Of a DNA stretch of 64,000 bases, positions 56,302 through 64,000 are shown piece by piece. Position 1 is the first letter of the stretch; each line of letters begins with the position of its first letter. Source of the stretch: Anthostomella pinea (lineage: Eukaryota > Ascomycota > Sordariomycetes > Xylariales > Xylariaceae). Made by a program: the position numbers and the translations under genes. The notes beneath the pieces were generated by a model. It searched no databases and was not told the origin of the DNA. It worked only from the letters and a program-made list of their open reading frames with translations. The DNA lies in the NCBI GenBank assembly GCA_963556695.1, contig CAUWAG010000019.1, forward strand, positions 1,364,001 to 1,428,000, given 5' to 3'.

Positions 56302-57003
56302 TTACCCCATCAAGGTCCTAAACCTCAAAGTCTCAAGATCAACACGGCACCTCATGCAGTGCTCAACATGCGCGACACCGCTGGGCACGTAATCCTCGAC
56401 ACCACGCTCAAGCAAAAATCTTGCCATCGCCTCATTGCCAGCGAGCCTAGCCACACAAAGCGCATTCCTACACCGAACCCTCGCAGCTCCGCACGAGCGG
56501 TGCGCCCCGCTTGGGCACTCTCCCCAAGGACCAGACCAGCGAATATTGACATCGCAGTGCGACCTCAAGAGTAGGTCCACGACGTCGAAGCGGTTTATCC
56601 GCACCGCTAGATGCAGCGACGGCTCCCAGAAGCTCCCGGACGGAGGCGCCTCGATGAGAAATGGAGCAACCGAGACGTAGGCCCGCACGATGACTTCTAT
56701 AACGGATAGGGCTCGGCACTGCCGTATGGCGGTATATAGAGCGCATGGCCGTTGCAGGAACTCGGACGCCTGGGACTGGGCGTCGAGCACAGAGCAGCGG
56801 TGTAGGAGGAGGGACCACAGCGCCTGGTTCACACGGGATAGGCGGAAGATGTCGCCGGTGGATAGGTTTGCGTGGGTTATGTGCCACCAGGCGTCGATGC
56901 TGAGTTGGCATGAAGTGGGTGGACTGTATTTGCGGCGTGAGTCGTACACTACATCGTTGGACGACGGAGTTGCGCCGGTTTCGGAATTTTGCTCATTGGC
57001 CAT
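56302..57003 (-). CDS. F-box-like protein with ankyrin repeats
   Basis: Single exon of 233 aa from ATG 57003 (MANEQNSETGATPSSN). Residues ~34-66 (LSIDAWWHITHANLSTGDIF, then LSRVNQALWSLL) look like an F-box. Two ankyrin repeats follow: SLHLAVRINRFDVVDLLLRS (then HCDVN) and NALCVARLAGNEAMARFLLE (then RGVED). The protein is small for the group, and the sequence between the repeats is Cys/Gly-rich and may be diverged. Role: possible SCF adaptor or protein-interaction module. The partner is unknown. Confidence 0.72.
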   Translation of the reverse strand: MANEQNSETGATPSSNDVVYDSRRKYSPPTSCQLSIDAWWHITHANLSTGDIFRLSRVNQALWSLLLHRCSVLDAQSQASEFLQRPCALYTAIRQCRALSVIEVIVRAYVSVAPFLIEAPPSGSFWEPSLHLAVRINRFDVVDLLLRSHCDVNIRWSGPWGECPSGAHRSCGAARVRCRNALCVARLAGNEAMARFLLERGVEDYVPSGVAHVEHCMRCRVDLETLRFRTLMG

Positions 57004-57855
57004 ATCGATCTTGTTCGCTGCGAGATATAGGATATAACTGCAATAGCGTCATAGCTGTTCATGTTTGTGTGGCCTTCTCGATGTATATATGATGAAGGCC
57101 AACGCAAGGGGCCTCCATTCACAACTCCGCTTGAGCGGTGAGTAGGTATGCGTGATTCACCGTGTCACCATTCTCCGCAGCCGTTCACTGGTGACACGAC
57201 TGGTTGATTGGATGAATTTGGGAGTACGAGTGCACGTTTTGGCCTGATCCCAGGTAGCCGAGTTTGTTCTTCATTACCGAGGGCGGTGAAAAGCGCGAGG
57301 CTGGGAGGCCACTGCTATCCTGTTACCGTCGCCGATTAGTATCAACGGTCTTGGCTGTGTCTCCTACGCGGCACCTCATCTCATCATCGAGAGGGTTTGG
57401 ACTTGGGGATATAACTGGTTGAATGATGCTAGTTGCGCTGTAACGGCACTGTTGCTTGTCCTGTGGCGTGGTGACCCCTGTGACCGTCAGTTGGTGACGT
57501 CTGATATGGAGTGAATGAGACCGCGATCGTGCGAGAACAGACCATTCACGTAAGCCTGGGTCCAGAAAGTGCAGACATGAAACGCGAAAGCGACTTGACA
57601 TCTGCTAGCATTTGCAGGATGGTGCAATGGGCGAAACGGAAAGGAGGGAGGTCGCTTCAGAAGACAGCAAGTCGACATCACAAACGGCACGAAGTCGCAT
57701 CGCAATACATTCCACTGTTCGTGCATGGCGAGCTCTCTGAAATCGTCAGATTGTCCCGTAAGTAATCATACATGATCATACAGTAGCAAGTAATAATCGT
57801 CAATCGACAGGCGACAATGACAATGCGCGATGGACCGGTACGCCTCCGCCTCCAC
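57004..57855. other. Intergenic, no gene seen
   Basis: Promoter of the ankyrin gene and 3' flank of the second P450. No other features. Confidence 0.4.
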
Positions 57856-59702
57856 TCATTTCGCAGCAAGCTCCTCACACTTCCCATCGCGGGAATGGAA
57901 CATCAGGTTCGGGCCATCATGCGATGAGGCGAAGATGTCGTACATCTGATACTCGCCAGGCCTGTGCCTGCCAGTAGTATCCCCAACCTTGCCGCCGCCT
58001 AGCTGGCCTGCCTCTCCCGGTGCTGCTTCGAAGTCAAAGTACCAGAGTAGCTTTGCCACGACAAGACTGGCTTCCAGGTAGGCCATGGCCTTTCCAGCAC
58101 ATCCGCGATAGCCGATCTGGAAGGGGGTGAATGCCTGCCTCATACGACGCTGCTCGCTCTCGTCGCCCTCTATCCATCGCTCAGGCTTGAACGCGTAAGG
58201 GTCGGAGAAATATTCAGGGTTATGATGGAGTGTGTAGATGTTGACTCCGACTTGGACACCCTGCGGGATGATGTGACCGTCAATGATCAGCGGCTTGCTG
58301 CCATCGTCGTCCGCTGCCAGCTCTCGCCACAGCGTGCCATTGACCGGTGAGGATATCCGTAGAGCTTCATCGATACACGCGCGAAGGTATTGACAGCCTG
58401 AAAGCTGGGGACCACCGCGGATCTCGCTGCTGTTGGTAAATGTGGTACGAATCTCGTCCGCCAGCTTACGATAGCACTCCGGGTTGCGCGACAGGTAGAA
58501 CAGCAGCGCACTTATAGCTGCAGCTGTCGTGTCACCGCCTGTACACAAAAGGTTAGTCTATCTCGATGCAATGGAGAAGCCAGGGCACCAACCAGCTGGA
58601 ATTAGGAATAAACCCTCGGACCAGATATCACTCAACCGAAACTCGGGGTTGGCCTCAAGTTGATCAGCCACTTGTGCGTACAGGTCGCGCTTAGCATTGG
58701 CGCCTTGCGCCGTGCGAGTCTTGATCATGTTCTCTATCAGCTCGAAAGCCTGCTTTTGCGCGAACCATGTGAGATAATGCAGAGGGTAGGCGATGACCTT
58801 GGACTGAAGGCGCGGCCAGTGCATCAGGATGTTGTTGTGGGCGTTGCTGGCGCCGATGCCTGTGTGCAATGTGCGGTATCGCTCCTCAGTCTGCGTATTC
58901 ATGGGATACCCAAAGGCGAGCAGTCCGATCACGTCCATCGTGAGACGGGAGATGCGCTCGGACATGTTGACGACATTCGACTTCTCGCTCGATTCCAGTA
59001 TCTGCTTGAGGAAAATGTCGATCTGGTCGGCCATCGTGGGCTCGAATTCTCGCATGGCTCGCTCCGAGACACCAGCGCCGATCATCTTCCGCTTGGAACG
59101 ATGGACCGCCTTGTCGATGACGCTGAAGACATTGATAGTGCCGGTGAAGCCCAGGGTGACGAGGTACACTCGCGCCGATTTGACGAGCCTGTCATTGTCG
59201 TAGATGTCTGCTACTCGTCAGTATGCCGCAGCACTGGCGAGTAGCTGCGAGCGTACCATGCAATGCCTTTGCCGAATTGAAGACGAGACGATTGGGGGCA
59301 ATTCGCAACACCGGGCCTGCCTGGAGTCAATCGAGCGAACCCGTCAAGATGCCGCATGCCACACCGTGATCGGAACTGGCCTACCATACTTGCGGTGCCC
59401 TTGCTGCGTGACTAGGTGAAGTCGTCGGGTGCCAGCGTAGAAGCCGGCATAGCCCTCTGTGAGTCTGGCTATGAAGGGACCCGGGTAGTCTCGTAGGGGG
59501 TGGAGAAGAAGTCGATAGGCGAAGACGGCGAGCCACTTGCAATGCACATGTCAGCAGCCATGACTACTTTCCGGGTTGGCAACTTGGCACCCAATCCCGC
59601 ACCGTTGCAGAAGGAGTGCTTGATAGGACGACCTACATAGGTCGCGACGACGCCGATGAAGTATTTCGACGCCAGGGACAGGAGCTCGGCGTAAGACATC
59701 AT
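57856..59702 (-). CDS. Cytochrome P450 (P450-2)
   Basis: Five exons on the minus strand: 59702-59637, 59535-59385, 59316-59257, 59207-58593, 58538-57856 (524 aa). The N-terminal anchor MMSYAELLSLASKYFIGVVA is followed by LLLHPLRDYPGPFIARLT, the Pro-rich hinge. Next come KYGPVLRIAPNRLVFNSAKA, GGDTT of the I-helix (~297-301), ExxR as EALR (355-358), FKPERW, and an intact heme loop FQIGYRGCAG with Cys ~444. Splicing of introns 2 and 3 is fixed by conserved protein sequence; both have two nearby AG acceptors. The first intron (101 nt) is the least certain, ending in AAG. Family members oxidise small lipophilic substrates in secondary metabolism or detoxification. The substrate is unknown, and no backbone enzyme (PKS/NRPS/terpene synthase) is nearby. 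Confidence 0.92.
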
Positions 59703-61484
59703 GAAGGGTCTGGCGCCGCGACGGTGGTTTCGACGAGGATTGGCGAGTGCACGTCTAGGTTCGAGGGTCGAGGCTCTGCCCATGTTCTAGGCTCAGTAAG
59801 GGGTAACTATCATGAAGGATGGACTTGACCATGTGCATTGCCGCAGTCCAAGACCGCCTGGGACTACAGTTGAGTGGGAGCTGCGACCGATTGTTCTTCC
59901 ACGTAACACCGCATAAGTTCAAACCGCTTTGATCGATATATGACTCAGTCGCAAACCCTTCCCCTATTGTCTAGGTGACAAGATGCCTATAAACCCAACT
60001 GGGTACGAAGTCCCGCGAGAGGCATACGTCCTCAGACATGTAACGACACCACTGACCATCGCCCAGGAAGGCGTATTCCCATTTACGGATCCCTGTTGCG
60101 GTGCTGTCTCCTTTGCATGCTGCTCATGCTGCTTATGCTGAGACCACGCTCGCGTACACGCTCGTTGGATGAATAACACTTACCCAGTTCTGCATAAGTT
60201 GAGCGCGGATGCTCGCGCACCGATGTGCAATGCAGCAAACATCGCTACTCTTACCTCGTAGGGCACGTGTATCAGGTGCAACAAAATCAAGAGCCGTAGC
60301 TCGTAACTCGGTATCAGACGCCCCTATAGCAGCCCTCTAGTCGTCAGCGCAGAGAAATGGTGTCACTCCGGCTTCATGCAAGAGGACTTCCACGAGGGCT
60401 CGTCCGGGTCCCTTCACCCGAATGAAACGGTCACGCAACAGGGCAGCTTCCCGCTTCGGCGCTTGGACATGCGGGCAGTTAGGGGAAACCAGCAAAGCGA
60501 GCTGCCAGCCACCCAATCACGGACCCATGACTATACGTGTATCGGTCTATCATCTCACCCCCTGCTTTTTCATATGAGGGGTGATTACTACACAGACTGC
60601 AGTCTAGAAGCGAGACGGACTTTCTTACGCATACGCGATCATCTCACGGAAAAAAGGTAAGCATGCTGCATGCACCGCGGCGATATCACTGACCCCATGC
60701 TCGAGTCACACACTTTCTTCAGCGCGTTAGTGCTCGGGCGAAGGGCGTGTAATATCTGGTTTCTGGTATGCGCGCTCTTAATAGAAAGCTGGATACCAGT
60801 CCGTGCTGCTTAGTTGAGTGTAGTATAGCCCTACAGCCCTATTGGCCCACATCCTGCTCGAGTGGTTCTGTCTTCGAGATCGATTATATCCTTGAGCTGC
60901 TACTTCCTTCAAGGTCCGCCCGCGTGCTCGCAGTCGATACCAGCAGGTACTCCATGGTTGCTTTCTGCAGTGGGATGGATTCACCTCGGGTTACATCCCG
61001 ATCTGGTGTAGCCACGACATGGGTCGTGGGTGACGCGGCAAGTAGCTAGACCCCAATAGGCAGCTCGTGGGAGGGAGCAGATACGTGTAGGGTCGCATGC
61101 GTGACAGTCACCGGAGCACACTGTTTGCTGCGCCAGATGGATCAGTGTCGTTCTCTTGTAACGGTGCTACACACACCTTCCTAAAAGCCAAGAGATCGAT
61201 CAGACAGCCTCCAAAGCCACATTCAAGCAGCTCTGCATCATCTGGCTGTGGATGAAGACGTCTCATAGCATCGAGGCTGACCTGACTGAAGTCGTCGCAG
61301 CCTTGAATTGGATGAAATATATATAATCAGACAGGTACAAACACGTATGGTACATTCACATGTTATGTGAACAGATAAAGCCGGGGGCCTGCCACCACCC
61401 AGCAGCCTGCGAAGCCATCATCGGAACCGAGCCCGGTCTTCCGTACTGTATATTTTCGCCGTGCGAGAAGACACTCGTGCGCCT
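59703..61484. other. Long intergenic stretch, no gene seen
   Basis: The first few hundred bases are the P450-2 promoter. The remainder has only short unrelated frames and ordinary composition. Confidence 0.4.
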
Positions 61485-62980
61485 TCAGCTCTTGGTGCGC
61501 CATGGATGCTGGCGTGCAAACTGATCCTGTTCAACCTCACTACCGTATTCGTAATCTTCCCTCGTGCTTAGCTGCGTGGTACGCACGATTGACCTATCGT
61601 GTTGGCGCACCAAATCCTTGAGATGCTCCGTCGACTCCGTATCCGAGCGCTTCATGCTTCGCAGAGGCGTTGCGTTCTCGTTCCCGTCCAGCTTCCGATA
61701 CGTTTTGCTGGGGTTCGGCGATTTGGAGGAAGTCTGTGATGACAGACCACTGAGCTTGGTGGAGCTCTTCCCGCTGCCGGACTGTCTGCTGGTCCAGGAC
61801 TTGAGAGAGGCCCTGATCTTGGAGACGACGCCAGTCTCGTAGATGATCTTCGGCGCTGTGGGCATGCCGATGACAATGAAGCCGCAGGTCATCTCGGCCA
61901 GCGCCCAGAGAATGACAGAAGCAACCGTGTATGTGACATCAGCGGCGTTCGAGTATTGGATCGTAGCCGTTAGTCGGAAGGCGGCCGAGACACAAGCACT
62001 ATGTCGCGTGTACCGTCAGCATGCGTCCCCATTGGCCCATTGGGCACCACTTAGAAGACCACTCACAGTACACCCAATGAGAAGATGACCGAAACGCCGA
62101 GCTTCTGTCTCACGGACATTTGCAGCTCCCAGATGACCTTTTGCGGGAGTGACAGGATGACCAGATCCGACGCAAGATGAATGGCCGCCGAAGTGATTTC
62201 CACCCTGGACTTGACCAGACACGTCCCTGGAAGAGTGAAATCCCAAATCTTCTGGATTGGGATGCAGGTGAAGCACAATGCGAAGACCGAGGCGACGCAG
62301 AACGAGAGCTGGATGGCCACGAGGGTGATGCAGAGCCACCAGAATATGTTGCGAGTGCCGACGGGAACGAAGATGCGAGTCCACTCCAACAGAATCGCCG
62401 CTTTCAGGAACGGCAGAGCGATAGAGTAGAGAACGCCGCCGACGAGGAGAATCTACACCTGATCAGCTGCCCTGGTCAACTGCGGCGCCCAGTCGCATTG
62501 ATGACTTACATAAGAGAAGTCGATCAGTCTGGCCAACCTGATATCCCACTGATGTATGAAGTATCCATACTCAACCATGACGCGATAGGCGCAGTAGATG
62601 TAGCCTATGTAGGCACCCTAAGAGGGTATTGTCAGTCGTAGTTTTCAATATTCTCGCAAGACCCGAGACGTACATATGCAACGAAGGTCAAGACTGCAGT
62701 TGTCGACGACTGCGTCAGCAGATTTACAGACAGTCATTCATCGATCGGGGCACATACTGTCCTCGAACTTGATCTTTCTTAGACCTATCACTCTCGCATA
62801 CATGCGAATGAAGAAGCTGAAAGTTGCCAGAGTCAAGCACACGGCCAAGGCAGCGTGCGCCACGCCATTCTTGTTGGGCGGGTTGTCGAAGTTGGAAGTG
62901 AGATTCCCGGGCGGCGCGAGGGCAGGACCAGCCAGTAAAAGCTGCTGCGTTTCCTTGGGAAGATAGGGAAACTGATCCAT
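61485..62980 (-). CDS. SAT4/rhodopsin-type fungal membrane protein
   Basis: Five exons on the minus strand: 62980-62758, 62693-62674 (20-nt micro-exon), 62617-62510, 62452-62067, 61998-61485 (416 aa). Introns are 56-68 nt and the frame is continuous. The pattern is that of the fungal rhodopsin-like (SAT4) family: about seven hydrophobic helices, LATFSFFIRMYARV, an acidic FEDILTFVAY motif at helix 2, LPFLKAAILLEWTRIFVP, FCIPIQ-like CFTCIPIQKIWDF, the ITSAAIHLASDLVILSLP helix, FSLGVLACVSAAFRL and an ALAEMTCGF helix. A ~110-residue Ser/Lys-rich cytosolic tail follows. Some relatives are PTH11-like GPCRs, but this one lacks an N-terminal CFEM domain. It is probably plasma-membrane, with ligand unknown. 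Confidence 0.9.
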
Positions 62981-64000
62981 CGCGACCTTTAGATGTCGAT
63001 TTGGTGGAACGGCGCTTGAGAAGACAAAGAAGATGGGTCGAGAGGGGCCCTTTTGCTTTTCTATATCACGTACCTACTCTTATCATCCCGGGGAAGGAGG
63101 CCGGGAAGCAGGGGTCCTGTACCTGAAGACTGGCTGGACTCGATCTCCTAAGCGTGGTAGTGTTCAATACTACCCCTGGCCGTGCGAAACCAGGTCATTC
63201 TCATTCTGTACAGAGTGTCCGGGAAAATTATGCAACGTGGACGGCTCAGACTTACCCTCTGAGGCGGTCGTGACTTATCACCAGCCGGCCCACCATGCAG
63301 AACGGCATACAGTCCCACCTCTACGCAGTACGACTGCGACCTGCCCTGTGTGAATGGACGCGGCAGCGTGCAGGAACGCGGTTTCGACACTCGTCGAGTA
63401 TGGGTGCACGAATGAGATCTCTTTATCCGATCGGTCGCGCTGATCATGACTGGACCCTGAATACATGCCGCACTGCTAGCCGAGACGCGTAGAACGTCGA
63501 AGGTAACCCCTCTATCTCTGGAAAGCATCAGAGAGGCGGAATAATGCACGAGGGTGGGAAATATTTTAAAAGGGGCATCCTGCCTTTCTAGGATAGGGAA
63601 CCCCCTGTCTTACTTTGCACATCGTATGTTCCGACCCCGCCAATGCTGACAGCACGCAATAATCAGAGAACCAACGATTGCTTCCAGAGCGACACTCATC
63701 AAGGCCCTGGAGATCTAGCTGCTACTTACCGCCGGATCGGCATGCCCAACCACCTCTTCAGTCTGTGCACACATTGAAGAGATTCATATGCCACCAGTTT
63801 AAGTACCCCCGACTCTCCGAGCGTACCACTGTAGTAGTCCTGACGTGCCGATGTATTACAGGTCGCGGATAAATGCCCTGAACAGTCTGGTATGGCTTCT
63901 TGGATCATTCAGAACTTCAGATGAGTTTTGTTGTTCCTTCGTTGCCTCTCTTGATCCTACATTCTCCATTCTGGAGCCATGCAGTCATGGTAGCGAGCGC
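62981..64000. other. Right end of window, no gene seen
   Basis: Promoter of the SAT4-type gene followed by non-coding DNA. Short frames show no motifs. A gene could start beyond the window. Confidence 0.4.

Noticed and set aside
60376..61049. Two plus-strand frames of ~94 codons
   Set aside because: No start context, motif or composition support.

Overview
The window is nuclear DNA of a filamentous ascomycete (Pezizomycotina, probably Sordariomycete-like; the genus cannot be fixed from sequence alone). Genes carry short introns of 49-101 nt, mostly GT...AG with CTGAC/CTAAC-type branch sites. The gene families are typical of the group: a SulP transporter, PMCA-type Ca2+-ATPase, Whi5-type repressor, F-box and ankyrin proteins, a fungal SAT4/rhodopsin-type membrane protein, GH3 and AA14 carbohydrate enzymes and two P450s. 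Both tRNA genes have introns. An AT-rich retroelement block carries stop codons that look like repeat-induced point mutation (RIP).

Layout. 1-3.6 kb: SulP/STAS transporter (3 exons). 4-8.5 kb: a run of broken genes: a calcineurin-like phosphoesterase, a sugar-transporter fragment and an FAD monooxygenase that lost its ATG and an internal block. 8.8-10.6 kb: cytochrome P450 (5 exons) with an altered heme-binding motif. 11.6-15.2 kb: Ca2+-ATPase. 15.9-17.9 kb: membrane/proline-rich gene with two apparent frame breaks at simple repeats. 20-22 kb: two weakly supported hypothetical genes. 23.7-25.2 kb: Whi5/Nrm1-like G1/S repressor. 26.4-27.3 kb: glycine-zipper, His-rich protein. 27.6-28.7 kb: F-box gene with a frame break. 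29.9-31.2 kb: secreted nucleoside hydrolase (5 exons). 31.9-33.2 and 35.3-36.5 kb: two low-complexity hypothetical proteins, separated by tRNA-Asn and tRNA-Glu; the second is flanked by repeated modules built on an inverted repeat. 36.8-39.1 kb: secreted GH3 beta-glucosidase.

40.2-48.6 kb is a repeat island: AT-rich DNA, two candidate solo LTRs and one complete but dead Ty1/copia element (203-bp LTRs, TAAAG target duplication). 48.6-50.7 kb holds unrecognised GC-richer DNA. After the island come a small secreted protein with a frame break (50.8-51.3 kb), an AA14-type lytic polysaccharide monooxygenase (52.6-53.7 kb, 6 exons), a class V PLP enzyme (54.6-56.0 kb), an F-box-like/ankyrin protein (56.3-57.0 kb), a second P450 (57.9-59.7 kb, 5 exons) and a SAT4-type seven-helix membrane protein (61.5-63.0 kb).

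Function. The GH3 enzyme, the LPMO and the nucleoside hydrolase fit a secreted nutrient-acquisition repertoire. The rest are housekeeping or accessory genes with no visible shared pathway; the FMO remnant next to P450-1 could be the relic of a small secondary-metabolism pair. Exon models were built by hand from splice signals and reading-frame continuity. Family names rest on motif recognition, without database searches.
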